Notes under the pieces: model-generated
Seen by the model: only the letters and a program-made list of their open reading frames with translations
Database searches by the model: none
Told to the model about the DNA's origin: nothing
Source: Bacillus sp. FJAT-22090
GTDB taxonomy: Bacteria; Bacillota; Bacilli; Bacillales_A; Planococcaceae
Assembly (NCBI RefSeq): GCF_001278755.1
Contig: NZ_CP012601.1
Coordinates: 3,658,154 to 3,722,153, forward strand
Direction: 5' to 3'
DNA: 64,000 nt
Program-made: the position numbers and the translations under genes
Shown: positions 44,252-52,489 of the stretch, one piece after another
Numbering within the stretch: the stretch's first letter is position 1
Layout: each line of letters opens with the position of its first letter

Positions 44252-44776
44252 TTGGGGAATCTACGTCATAAACGAATTCTTATTATCGGTTCAAGTGGTG
44301 CAGGCAAATCGACCTTATCAAGAAAGCTTGCTGAACAATGGAAATTGCCAATTGTCCATCTGGATGCCCTTTTTTGGAATCCCGGATGGGTACCTACACC
44401 AAAACAAGCATTTCGCGAAAAAATTCAGACCAAACTAGAGGGAAATGAGTGGATTATCGATGGCAATTTTGACTCTACTTTGGCATTAAGAGCTAAATAC
44501 GCAGATTTAATCATCTTCTTAGATTTTCCTCGGTACCTCTGTACGTATCGAGTTTTCAAGAGAGCATGGGAGTACAGAGGTAAAACACGTCCTGATATGG
44601 GTGCCGGGTGTGAAGAAAAAATAGATTTAGAGTTTGCTCAATGGGTATGGCGTTTTCCAAAAGATGTCCGCCCAGGTATATTAAAAGTATTAAGAGAAGC
44701 AAGTAACGTTGATATATGTATATTAAGAAATCCGGTGGAAGTGAAAGCCTTTATTGATACTGCCCCGAGTAGATAA
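44252..44776 (+). CDS. P-loop kinase, topology-modulation (FlaR)-like
   Basis: A 174-residue P-loop NTPase of the adenylate-kinase-like group annotated as DNA topology modulation protein. Walker A is GSSGAGKST near residue 14; LDALFWNPGW and EWIIDGNFDSTL follow, with a lid-like YRGKTRPDMGAGCEEK region. The name comes from a historical phenotype; the biochemical role is unknown. I use TTG at 44252, 6 nt after GGGAGGTG; an in-frame ATG at 44228 has no SD. The next gene follows 17 nt later. Confidence 0.75.
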   Translation: MGNLRHKRILIIGSSGAGKSTLSRKLAEQWKLPIVHLDALFWNPGWVPTPKQAFREKIQTKLEGNEWIIDGNFDSTLALRAKYADLIIFLDFPRYLCTYRVFKRAWEYRGKTRPDMGAGCEEKIDLEFAQWVWRFPKDVRPGILKVLREASNVDICILRNPVEVKAFIDTAPSR

Positions 44777-44793
44777 ATGTAGGAGGAACAGCT

Positions 44794-46065
44794 ATGAGAG
44801 ACAAACAACTATCGGAGAGGCGAATTATCGAACTAATTGAAAAGGATGCCGATATCATTCTCCCGTTAACGAATGGAGAGCCACATAAATTACTTGATAT
44901 TTTGGAAGAAAATACGGATGCTTTAACTAATGTGAAAATTCATCAGTTACTCGCATTAAAGCATCGAAAGTATATGGAAGGTGCATTCCCTGGAAAGCTT
45001 AGTCATGTATCCTATTTTTTAAGTGGTGCTACTCGGAATATGTTTCACCAAGGATTAGTAGACCTAGTGCCAAATCATTTTCACGAAATGCCGAAGATTT
45101 TAAGACAATCGACCAATTTATCGATGATTATGGCAGTTGCTTCTCCGATGGATGAATATGGATACTTTTCACTAGGTACTCAAGCGGACATTGTGTCTGA
45201 ATTTATTGGAAAGGTTCCTTTCCTATTAGAAGTAAATAAACATATGCCTCGTACATTTGGTGAAAATCAAATACATATAAGCCAAATAGAAGGTTTTGTT
45301 GAAAACGATCGTCCTCTTTTTGAAGATATTTCTCCGCCAATTGGTGATAAGGATATGAGAATAGCTTCTTATGTAGCAGAAAGTATTCAAAATGGGGACA
45401 CTTTACAAATCGGAATCGGCTCCATTCCTAACGCAGTAGTAAGTTTACTGAAAGATCATAGACATTTAGGCATTCATACAGAAATGTTTGTAGATGGAAT
45501 AGTGGATCTTGTGGAAGCTGGTGCAATAGACGGGACGCAAAAGTTTACAAATAAAGGGAAGATAATAGCGACCTTTGCACATGGATCCAATAAAATCTAT
45601 AACTTCTTGCATAACAATCCTGCTGTTCAATTTTTGCCAGTAAGTATAGTTAATGATCCTAGGGAAATTGCAAAGGAAGAACGAATCGTTTCTATTAATG
45701 CTACGACAGAAGTTGACTTATTTGGTCAATGTGCATCGGAAACGGTTGCCGGAAAATATTACTCCTCAACGGGAGGACAAGCTGACTTTGCAAGAGGAGT
45801 GCGTTTTGCAAAGGAAGGAAAAGGCTTTGTATGTATGACATCTACTGCAAAAAATGATGAGATTTCTCGGATACAACTAAGACTTTCCCCTGGATCGGTC
45901 GTTACAACGTCTAAGAACGATATTGATACAATTGTTACAGAATATGGAGTAGCGAAAATGTTTGGTAAGCCAATTTCTGAGCGTGCAAAACAACTCATAT
46001 CAATAGCGCATCCTAAATTTAGAGAAGAACTAACTTTTGAAGCGAAGCAAATGGGGTTTATTTAA
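44794..46065 (+). CDS. Acetyl-CoA hydrolase / 4-hydroxybutyrate CoA-transferase family
   Basis: A 423-residue family I CoA-transferase. Two-domain architecture is visible; GIGSIPNAVVSLL near residue 210 and EMFVDGIVDLVEAGAI near 230 are typical, and the catalytic Glu is likely in NATTEVDLFGQCASET (near 310), followed by GGQADFARG. Such enzymes exchange CoA between acetate and butyrate, propionate, succinate or 4-hydroxybutyrate; the acid is not defined by sequence. ATG after TAGGAGG. Confidence 0.85.
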   Translation: MRDKQLSERRIIELIEKDADIILPLTNGEPHKLLDILEENTDALTNVKIHQLLALKHRKYMEGAFPGKLSHVSYFLSGATRNMFHQGLVDLVPNHFHEMPKILRQSTNLSMIMAVASPMDEYGYFSLGTQADIVSEFIGKVPFLLEVNKHMPRTFGENQIHISQIEGFVENDRPLFEDISPPIGDKDMRIASYVAESIQNGDTLQIGIGSIPNAVVSLLKDHRHLGIHTEMFVDGIVDLVEAGAIDGTQKFTNKGKIIATFAHGSNKIYNFLHNNPAVQFLPVSIVNDPREIAKEERIVSINATTEVDLFGQCASETVAGKYYSSTGGQADFARGVRFAKEGKGFVCMTSTAKNDEISRIQLRLSPGSVVTTSKNDIDTIVTEYGVAKMFGKPISERAKQLISIAHPKFREELTFEAKQMGFI

Positions 46066-46066
46066 A

Positions 46067-46651
46067 GTGAAACCAATAGACGCATCATTTTTTCATCAAC
46101 CAACATTAGAGCTAGCTAGAAACTTAATAGGAAAGAATATAGTTCATGAGCATGGAAGAGGGCTAATTGTAGGTAAAATAGTTGAGACGGAAGCCTATAT
46201 GGGACCTGAAGATCGTGCAGCGCACAGCTTTGGAAACAGAAGAACAAAACGAACAGAAGTAATGTTTGGTGGGCCAGGGCTTATATACACGTATCAAATG
46301 CATACACATACACTGATTAATGTTGTAGCAGGTATAGAGGGCATCCCCAATGCAATATTAATTCGAGCTGTTGAACCTGTAGAAGGATTAGAGCTAATGA
46401 AAGAATTTCGTAACAATCTACCAATGAAGCAGTGGACAAATGGCCCCGGGAAATTAACGAAAGCTATGGGAATCACTATGGAATATTACGGTAAACATTG
46501 GACGGAAAAGCCTTTATTTATTGCAGAAGGTAGTGAGGTGTCGTTCATATCAACAGGTCCTCGGATTGGTATCGAAAACAGTGGGGAAGCTGTGCATTAC
46601 CCTTATCGTTTTTGGGAAACGGACAATCCCTTTGTATCTAAAATGAGATGA
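46067..46651 (+). CDS. DNA-3-methyladenine glycosylase (AAG/MPG family)
   Basis: A 194-residue alkyladenine DNA glycosylase, similar in size to B. subtilis YxlJ (196). Family stretches are VETEAYMGPEDRAAHSF near residue 42, with the general-base Glu, then TEVMFGGPGLIYTYQ and TNGPGKLTKAMGI. It removes alkylated purines and hypoxanthine in base excision repair. GTG at 46067 starts 1 nt after the CoA-transferase stop, with GGGG 10 nt upstream; the longer in-frame ATG at 46037 lies in the previous gene. Confidence 0.87.
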   Translation: MKPIDASFFHQPTLELARNLIGKNIVHEHGRGLIVGKIVETEAYMGPEDRAAHSFGNRRTKRTEVMFGGPGLIYTYQMHTHTLINVVAGIEGIPNAILIRAVEPVEGLELMKEFRNNLPMKQWTNGPGKLTKAMGITMEYYGKHWTEKPLFIAEGSEVSFISTGPRIGIENSGEAVHYPYRFWETDNPFVSKMR

Positions 46652-46695
46652 ACCTGCTGTAATCAAAAGATAGCGTCATATCGAAAGTCAAGAAA

Positions 46696-46723
46696 AAATA
46701 CCGACCAGAAATGGTCGGTATTT
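46696..46723. terminator. Duplicated hairpin terminator, copy 1
   Basis: A 12-bp stem AAATACCGACCA/TGGTCGGTATTT with GAAA loop, 45 nt after the AAG stop. The identical 28-bp sequence recurs at 47054-47081. Confidence 0.85.
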
Positions 46724-46780
46724 CAGATAGTGACAAACTCAATTTTGGGTGCATAGAGTTGTATATTAAATTCGGCAAAG

Positions 46781-46935
46781 ACCACCACTTCGCTTTCCGG
46801 GGCTTGGCTTCAGCCTCCTAGGCCAACACGATGTTGGTCATGCAATCGTTGCCGCAGGATGTGGCGAACTTAGATTGCCTTCCCCTTAACTGCGGGGTCT
46901 TCTGCTCAAGCTGTTCCCACAGGAGTCTTCGTGGT
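46781..46935. repeat. Structured GC-rich repeat element (155 bp), second copy of the family
   Basis: A GC-rich island bounded by ACCAC and GTGGT. It contains CGCTTTCCGGGGC, AACACGATGTTGGTC, CGTTGCCGCAGG and CTGCGGGGTCTTC...CACAGGAGTCTTC. CGCTTTCCG-GGGG and GACTCC-GGGA-AGACC blocks are shared (reverse orientation) with the element at 33989-34119. From memory this is the Bacillaceae dispersed repeat, here with an inner insertion. It lies between two identical terminators and has no coding capacity. The rest of 46724-47053 is AT-rich and featureless. Confidence 0.65.
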
Positions 46936-47053
46936 TATCCTTGCCTTATAAACAATTACTTATAGATATCTACTATCTATACTTTTAATTGGATAGAGCA
47001 AACTCTTTTGGAAGATCTAAGCGTTTATTAAAATACTTTTGTCGTGAAATCTG

Positions 47054-47081
47054 AAATACCGACCAGAAATGGTCGGTATTT
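47054..47081. terminator. Duplicated hairpin terminator, copy 2
   Basis: Identical to the 28-bp hairpin at 46696-46723. It lies 8 nt from the stop of the minus-strand acetyltransferase gene, so it serves that gene. Confidence 0.85.
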
Positions 47082-47089
47082 TATATGAA

Positions 47090-47902
47090 TTAGATAAGTT
47101 TTCCCATATAATATTCATCTACGAAATGTCCATTAATGATAAGTGCATTTTTACGGTCGCCTTCTTTTTCAAAACCAAGCTTTTTATATAGTTTTTGAGC
47201 ACCTATATTTTCTTTAATAACAGACAGTTCAAGCTTGGATATTCCTACTTCTTTAGCCCATTTTTCTCCATGTACCATTAAGGAAGAGGCAATTCCCTTT
47301 TTAGAGAATTCTTGTTTCACACCGATTACTACAGAAGCTCTATGCAAAGCACGTGGTGCTGGTCCACCCGTAAACAATACATATCCAGCGAACTGCCCGT
47401 TCATAATAGCTAAAAGTAAATTAGAGTTTTCGATATTTTTCCATGCTGTCATCTCTTTTCGGATACTCTGTACTGTCATTTGAATATCAGATTTTCCATA
47501 CAACATAAAATCAGTTTCCGAAAATATGGTTTCTTGCAAACGAATAAATGAACGGGCATCATCTAACTCTGCTTCTCGTATGATCAGAATGTCCTGGTGG
47601 TTATTTACATCATCCATTATCGAATCGGTTTCGAGAACCGTACTATGAAATAAAACAGATTTTCCTAGGTCTACTTTTTTTACTGAGTAACCATGGTCTG
47701 TCCAAGCGAAATAATGTAATGCAGGAGGCTTTGTTTTTTTCCACCAACTACTACTTAAATAAGCTGCATTAGGTAGTACTTGTCCGATGATTGCTTCAAT
47801 TTCTGCATATGTTAATCTAATCTCTTTGTTCGTCGATTGTTGAAAGAAAGTGGAAAGGGGAATATATTTGCTTTCAAATATTTTAGGCATTATTTCACTC
47901 AT
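47090..47902 (-). CDS. DUF7662-like domain fused to GNAT acetyltransferase
   Basis: A 270-residue protein with two parts. Residues about 10-88 (KYIPLSTFF, RLTYAEIEAIIGQVLP, then a WW pair and GYSVKKVDLGKSVLFHS) fit the small DUF7662 domain. Residues about 105-268 form a GNAT acetyltransferase with motif A GVKQEFSKKGIASSLM and motif B SVIKENIGAQKLYKKLGF, like RimI/ribosomal-type enzymes. The target is unknown. DUF7662 may recognise a partner; that is a guess. Confidence 0.72.
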   Translation of the reverse strand: MSEIMPKIFESKYIPLSTFFQQSTNKEIRLTYAEIEAIIGQVLPNAAYLSSSWWKKTKPPALHYFAWTDHGYSVKKVDLGKSVLFHSTVLETDSIMDDVNNHQDILIIREAELDDARSFIRLQETIFSETDFMLYGKSDIQMTVQSIRKEMTAWKNIENSNLLLAIMNGQFAGYVLFTGGPAPRALHRASVVIGVKQEFSKKGIASSLMVHGEKWAKEVGISKLELSVIKENIGAQKLYKKLGFEKEGDRKNALIINGHFVDEYYMGKLI

Positions 47903-47986
47903 TTCATAATTTATAGGCTAAGTATAGCATCAATTGTAAGACATGCGCACTACTAAAAGCTTATTTTAACGTCAATTTATTCCTAT

Positions 47987-48027
47987 AAAAAGAAGTGTTA
48001 CTTCATAACGAAGTAACACTTCTTTTT
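47987..48027 (-). terminator. Terminator of hmp
   Basis: A perfect 18-bp stem (AAAAAGAAGTGTTACTTC and its complement) with a 5-nt loop, 7 nt beyond the hmp stop. Confidence 0.9.
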
Positions 48028-48034
48028 AAGAATA

Positions 48035-49222
48035 TTATGCTTGTACTAAATCTAGCTGTAAAGCAGGTCCAAAGAATTCATAGTGAATTTGTTCATTTAC
48101 AAAGCCTAACTCTAGTAAATGATTGATCATTGCTTCCATAAATCCAACTGGGCCACAAACATAGACATCTCCATCTTTACGTGCATGTTCTTTTAATACA
48201 TCCTTCGTTATGAAGCCATCCCCACTATCAGAATATAGAGTAACATATTTTGCATCATCCATTGTTTCCATTAAAGAACGAATATCTTGGTCGAATGGAT
48301 GTAAGTTTTCATTCCGAGCACTATAAAGGAAGGATACTGGTCGATTTGGTTGAGTCTTAGCTACTGTTTCGAACATACTCATCATTGGTGTGATACCAAC
48401 TCCTCCGCTTAAGAATGTTACAGGAGTTGTTTTTTCTGGATCTAAAACGAATTCACCAGCTGGAGCAGTAAGTTCAACTATATCTCCAATATTAACATTA
48501 TTGTGGAGGTGAACAGAAACTTTTCCTTCTGGATTATTTTCATCTTCTTTTTTCACTGAAATACGAAATGATTCTGAATCAGCTGCTTTAGATAAGCTAT
48601 ACTGTCTGTTCATCAAATACGTTTCGCCTGGAATGATCACACGAATCGTAATGAATTGTCCAGGCTCATAAGAAGGAACCGTAGATCCATCTGCTGGTTT
48701 TAAATAAAATGAAGTAATGTTTTCACTTTCTTTTACTTTATCTGCAATAACGAAGTCTTTAAAGAATCTCCAACCGCCATCTTTTGACTCTGCTGCTACA
48801 TACATTTCTTCTTCGATGCCTATAAAAGCATCTGCGATAACTCCATATGCTTCTGCCCAAGCATTAATGATATCGTCAGTAGCAGCATCTCCTAATACTT
48901 CTTTGATTGCGCCAAGTAGATGCTCACCTACAATTGGATAATGTTCGGGTTTAATGCCTAAACTTACGTGTTTTTGTCCTATTTGTTTCACCACTGGAAT
49001 AATTGCCGCTAAATTATCAATATGGGTTGCTGCTGCGTATACAGTGTTAGCTAGCGCGGTTTGTTGACGACCTTTTGCTTGGTTAGCATGATTGAAAATA
49101 TTTAAAAGCTCTGGGTGTGCGTTAAACATATTTTTATAAAAAGCTGTGGTTATTGCAACTCCATGAACTTCTAATACAGGTGCTGTTGATTTTACGATAT
49201 CAATTGTTTTTTGAGATAACAT
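48035..49222 (-). CDS. hmp: Flavohemoprotein (nitric oxide dioxygenase)
   Basis: A 395-residue flavohemoglobin that converts NO to nitrate. The globin domain (1-135) has the proximal His in GIKPEHYPIV (His85 region) and distal-pocket Tyr in FYKNMF. The ferredoxin-reductase-like part has the FAD motif NRQYSLS near residue 205 and NAD-binding GGVGITPMMSM near 270 and VCGPVGFM near 355. It is divergent from nsrR, with a palindromic operator between. SD AAAGGACG. Confidence 0.95.
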   Translation of the reverse strand: MLSQKTIDIVKSTAPVLEVHGVAITTAFYKNMFNAHPELLNIFNHANQAKGRQQTALANTVYAAATHIDNLAAIIPVVKQIGQKHVSLGIKPEHYPIVGEHLLGAIKEVLGDAATDDIINAWAEAYGVIADAFIGIEEEMYVAAESKDGGWRFFKDFVIADKVKESENITSFYLKPADGSTVPSYEPGQFITIRVIIPGETYLMNRQYSLSKAADSESFRISVKKEDENNPEGKVSVHLHNNVNIGDIVELTAPAGEFVLDPEKTTPVTFLSGGVGITPMMSMFETVAKTQPNRPVSFLYSARNENLHPFDQDIRSLMETMDDAKYVTLYSDSGDGFITKDVLKEHARKDGDVYVCGPVGFMEAMINHLLELGFVNEQIHYEFFGPALQLDLVQA

Positions 49223-49292
49223 AATTTACACGTCCTTTTATTTTATTTACAAATACAGAGTACTCCTAGCCATTTTTTAAAGCAATATTTAA

Positions 49293-49318
49293 AATACATC
49301 TTTAAAGTAGATGTAATA
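49293..49318. promoter_or_regulatory. Candidate NsrR operator
   Basis: An inverted repeat ATACATCT-TTAAAGT-AGATGTAAT with AT-rich flanks lies in the hmp/nsrR divergent region. Its half-sites resemble the known NsrR half-site AAGATGYATTT. It sits about 75-95 nt from each start codon, so one site could repress both genes until NO damages the regulator's cluster. Confidence 0.65.
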
Positions 49319-49387
49319 TTTCAGACACATTTCTTTCACGATTCAGACATAGTCGTTTATAATGATTAGTAGAATGGCGGTGGAAAA

Positions 49388-49837
49388 ATGAGATTGACTA
49401 TGTATACAGATTTCTCACTTCGTGTGTTAATATACTTGGGAACCAAAAATAGAGATGAACTTTCTACAATACAAGAAATATCCACTGCTTATGGAATATC
49501 AAAGAATCACTTGATGAAGGTGACTTATGAATTAGGGAAACTTGGTTATATAGAAACAATCCGTGGCCGAGGTGGTGGAATTCGGTTGGCAATGGAGCCG
49601 GAAAATATCAATATAGGACAAGTTGTAAGGAATACAGAAGATGATTTCCATCTCGTTGAATGCTTCGATTGTCATTCGAACTCCTGCGTAATTACGCCGG
49701 TTTGTGGACTAAAAGGTGCATTAAATAGGGCTTTGCAAGCTTATTTTAAAGTGCTGGACGAATATACATTGGCAGATTTTTTACTTCAAAAACATTTGTT
49801 AGCAAATTTACTTTTTAAAGAGCAACAGGATATATGA
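49388..49837 (+). CDS. nsrR: NO-sensing Rrf2-family repressor NsrR
   Basis: A 149-residue Rrf2 regulator. The winged helix is at the N-terminus (MRLTMYTDFSLRVLIYLG, then ISKNHLMKVTYELGKLGYI and the wing GRGGGIRLA). Three cluster-binding cysteines are present in ECFDCHSNSCVITPVCGL. Divergent pairing with hmp fixes the assignment to NsrR rather than IscR or CymR. SD GGCGGTGG upstream of ATG. Confidence 0.92.
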   Translation: MRLTMYTDFSLRVLIYLGTKNRDELSTIQEISTAYGISKNHLMKVTYELGKLGYIETIRGRGGGIRLAMEPENINIGQVVRNTEDDFHLVECFDCHSNSCVITPVCGLKGALNRALQAYFKVLDEYTLADFLLQKHLLANLLFKEQQDI

Positions 49838-49875
49838 TAAAATAAGTTCGGAATTGATTTTTAGGAGGATTATTC

Positions 49876-50808
49876 ATGGAAAAAGTATTAGTTTTTGGTC
49901 ATAAAAACCCTGATACAGACACAATCACATCAGCAATCGTATATGCATATTTAAAAAATGCCATTGGGGTAGAAGCTGAGGCGGTTGCTTTAGGTGAAGT
50001 GAACAATGAAACAAAGTTTGCTCTTGAAAAATTCGGATTTGAAGCACCTCGAATTATTGGGGATGTTTCGAGTGAAGCGAAGAAAGTGATTTTAGTGGAT
50101 CACAATGAAAAACAACAAAGTGCAGATGGTATTGAAAATGTGCAGGTAACGGAAGTTATCGACCATCACCGTATTGCAAACTTTGAAACAGCAGATCCAT
50201 TATACTATCGTGCAGAACCAGTAGGATGTACTGCAACTATATTAAATAAAATTTTTAAAGAAAAAGGTGTAGAAATCCCAGCAAACATTGCTGGATTAAT
50301 GCTTTCTGCAATCGTTTCAGATTCTTTATTATTTAAATCACCAACATGCACGGAAGAAGACATTGCCGCTGCTCGTGAACTAGAAGCAATTGCTCGTGTA
50401 AACGCGGAAGAGTATGGACTAGCTATGTTGAAAGCAGGTGCTGATTTAAGTGATAAGAGCCTGGAGGACCTTCTTTCATTAGACGCAAAAGAATTCGTTA
50501 TGGGTGAGTACAAAGTAGTCATTGCACAAGTAAATGCTGTAGACGTAAATGACGTAATGAATCGTAGAGCAGAGCTGGAAGACTTAATTAATCTTGAAAT
50601 TCAAGAAAAAGAATTAGATCTATTTTTCTTTGTAGTAACGGATATTCTAAACAATGATTCCGTAGCACTAGCACTTGGTAAGTTGGCGTTAAAAGCAGAA
50701 GCTGCCTTTAATGTAAAATTCGATGATAACAATATTGCATTACTGAAAGGCGTAGTATCTCGTAAAAAACAAGTAGTACCAGCCTTGACTGAAGCGCTAG
50801 CATTATAA
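49876..50808 (+). CDS. ppaC: Manganese-dependent inorganic pyrophosphatase
   Basis: A 310-residue family II pyrophosphatase (DHH family). Metal ligands are visible: GHKNPDTDT at residue 8, LVDHNE near 75, the DHH motif in [10 protein letters not shown] near 97, and the C-terminal substrate motif SRKKQVVP. It drives biosynthesis by hydrolysing PPi. Excellent SD TAGGAGG. Terminator follows directly. Confidence 0.96.
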   Translation: MEKVLVFGHKNPDTDTITSAIVYAYLKNAIGVEAEAVALGEVNNETKFALEKFGFEAPRIIGDVSSEAKKVILVDHNEKQQSADGIENVQVTEVIDHHRIANFETADPLYYRAEPVGCTATILNKIFKEKGVEIPANIAGLMLSAIVSDSLLFKSPTCTEEDIAAARELEAIARVNAEEYGLAMLKAGADLSDKSLEDLLSLDAKEFVMGEYKVVIAQVNAVDVNDVMNRRAELEDLINLEIQEKELDLFFFVVTDILNNDSVALALGKLALKAEAAFNVKFDDNNIALLKGVVSRKKQVVPALTEALAL

Positions 50809-50818
50809 TTGTAGAAAA

Positions 50819-50852
50819 TGGCTATCTCTTGGATGAAGAGATAGCTTTTTTA
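50819..50852 (+). terminator. Terminator of ppaC
   Basis: A 10-bp stem GCTATCTCTT/AAGAGATAGC, 5-nt loop, TTTTTTATTT tail. Confidence 0.9.
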
Positions 50853-50868
50853 TTTGGAAACGTAATGC

Positions 50869-51170
50869 ATCTCAGAAAATCTCGAGTGAATCTCAGAAAA
50901 TCCCGAGTGGATCTCAGAAAATCTCGGAGTATCTCAGAAATCTCGGTGGATCTCAGAAAATCTCGGTGGATCTCAGAAAATCTCGGTGGATCTCAGAAAA
51001 TCCTGGAGGTATCTCAGAAAATCTCGAGTGGATCTCAGAAAATTCTAGGGGTATCTCAGAAAATCTGGAGGTATCTCAGAAATCCCGGGGAATCTCAGTA
51101 AATCTCCTGTGTATCTCAGAAAATCATGGAGTATCTCAGAAATCCCCAGGTATCCCCGAGAATCTAAGAT
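50869..51170. repeat. Array of about 14 tandem 19-21 bp repeats, third locus
   Basis: Fourteen units, each beginning ATCTCAGAAA, with lengths of 19, 20 or 21 bp and consensus ATCTCAGAAAATCTCGAGTGG, plus a degenerate fifteenth after 51150. The first half of each unit is almost invariant, while the second half varies. Length changes of 1-2 bp shift the reading frame between units, so this is not a coding repeat. The array lies between the ppaC terminator and the DsbA-family gene. Confidence 0.9.
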
Positions 51171-51242
51171 CTCAAATTTTTAGAGAGCATTAAAATTGTT
51201 GAATACTTAAGAAGTCTTTACAATGTAATGGAGGTGAGAATA

Positions 51243-51893
51243 ATGAAAATTGAAGTATGGTCAGATTTTGTTTGTCCTTTTTGTTATATAGGAAAAAGAC
51301 GTTTGGAAGAAGCTCTAGAGCAGGCTGGGTATGCAAGTCAAGCAGAGGTTGAATTTAAGAGCTTTGAGTTGGATCCGAATTCTCCTAAAATATCGGACCA
51401 AAGCATGTATGAAGTGCTTGCTGAAAAGTATGGATCTACTGTGGAAGCAGCTAAAGGAATGACTGCACAAGTAGCGGAGCAAGCAAAAACAGTTGGTCTC
51501 GATTACAATTTTGACATTATGAAGCCGGCAAACACGTTAGATGCACACCGTCTGGTGAAGTGGGCAACCGAACAAGGGAAGGCTGCAGAAGCCAATGAAT
51601 TGTTACTGCACTCTTATTTTATTGAAGGTAAAGAGATTGGCAAACACGAGGTTCTCCTTGATTTAATTGATTCTCTTGGATTACCTAGAGATGAAGCGGA
51701 AGAAGTGTTGAATTCCAATAAGTATTTGACAGAGGTTCGTCTTGATATCGCTAAAGCTGGACAAATTGGCGTGCGCGGGGTTCCATTTTTTGTTTTAAAT
51801 GATAAGTATGCAATTTCTGGTGCACAACCACTTGAAACGTTTGTTGGTGCATTGAATAAAGTTGCGGAAGAAGAAGGATTACAAGCTAAATAA
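51243..51893 (+). CDS. DsbA-family oxidoreductase (FrnE-like)
   Basis: A 216-residue thioredoxin-fold protein with an inserted helical domain. The active site CPFC lies near residue 12 (SDFVCPFCYIGKRRLEEAL) and the cis-proline loop is GVRGVPFFV near 178. It has no signal peptide, so it acts in the cytosol, like FrnE/2-hydroxychromene isomerase-type proteins. I use ATG at 51243 after TGGAGGTGA. Confidence 0.87.
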   Translation: MKIEVWSDFVCPFCYIGKRRLEEALEQAGYASQAEVEFKSFELDPNSPKISDQSMYEVLAEKYGSTVEAAKGMTAQVAEQAKTVGLDYNFDIMKPANTLDAHRLVKWATEQGKAAEANELLLHSYFIEGKEIGKHEVLLDLIDSLGLPRDEAEEVLNSNKYLTEVRLDIAKAGQIGVRGVPFFVLNDKYAISGAQPLETFVGALNKVAEEEGLQAK

Positions 51894-51898
51894 TATAC

Positions 51899-51935
51899 AA
51901 AAAATCAGTAGGAGAAATTCTGCTGGTTTTTTATT
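51899..51935 (+). terminator. Terminator of the DsbA-family gene
   Basis: Stem AAAATCAGTAG/CTGCTGGTTTT with G-U pairs and TTTTTATTTT tail. Confidence 0.75.
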
Positions 51936-51996
51936 TTGCGTTAGTTTTTTAATGAAATAGGGTATAACAATCTATGTAAAATTGAGGGGATAAGAT

Positions 51997-52032
51997 AAAA
52001 AAACGTGCAGCAGATGCGCTTGCACGTTTTTC
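51997..52032 (-). terminator. Terminator of the DUF2500 gene
   Basis: An 11-bp stem AAAAACGTGCA/TGCACGTTTTT, 1 nt beyond the minus-strand stop, with a T-run on the minus strand. Confidence 0.8.
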
Positions 52033-52033
52033 C

Positions 52034-52390
52034 TTAACTTCTTCTCTCAAAACTTAAAAATCTAGTGCCTTGAAAAGTAAGAACACCTAAATCGTCTTCA
52101 GCGAGCATACCGTATTCTTGCCCGCTAACGTGAAGCTCCATTCGATCCCCACTTTCTACTTGAAATGTTACGTAATACGAAGTAGAAGCAGAACTATTTC
52201 CAGAACCACCGCGTGTATCGGAACGTTTTGCTACTACCTGAGTTGGCACAGAAAGCTTTGGAGAATTATTGTTTTTATTCCACTGGGATATGCTTTTTAT
52301 GATAGTGAAAATAATAAGTCCAAATACCAAAATGAAAATTAGACCGATGAATATGGGTATACCCCCAAAGAAAAAGCCTAAGTTATCCAT
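52034..52390 (-). CDS. DUF2500-family membrane protein
   Basis: A 118-residue protein with one N-terminal transmembrane segment (about residues 8-33) and a soluble beta-rich domain (QVVAKRSDTRGG, SYYVTFQVESGDRMELHVSG, then YGMLAEDDLGVLTFQGTRFL) that fits DUF2500. Function unknown. SD AGGGGG. Single gene. Confidence 0.78.
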   Translation of the reverse strand: MDNLGFFFGGIPIFIGLIFILVFGLIIFTIIKSISQWNKNNNSPKLSVPTQVVAKRSDTRGGSGNSSASTSYYVTFQVESGDRMELHVSGQEYGMLAEDDLGVLTFQGTRFLSFERRS

Positions 52391-52489
52391 TTTAAACCCC
52401 CTAATAAAAAAACTGTTTTTTTCTTATACGTAAATAATTGAATAAAGTTTCGTTTATAGATAGACACTAGAAGAAAAGGAGGAAATCCA

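Noticed and set aside
50869-51170. Could the tandem array be a CRISPR?
   Set aside because: Units are 19-21 bp in total, without separate long repeats and unique spacers of 30 bp or more, and no cas genes are nearby.
50829-51193. Two overlapping open frames with repeating peptides such as LRKSR or SENLGG across the 50.9-kb array
   Set aside because: They are produced by the 19-21 bp tandem repeat, have no SD, and unit length changes shift the frame.
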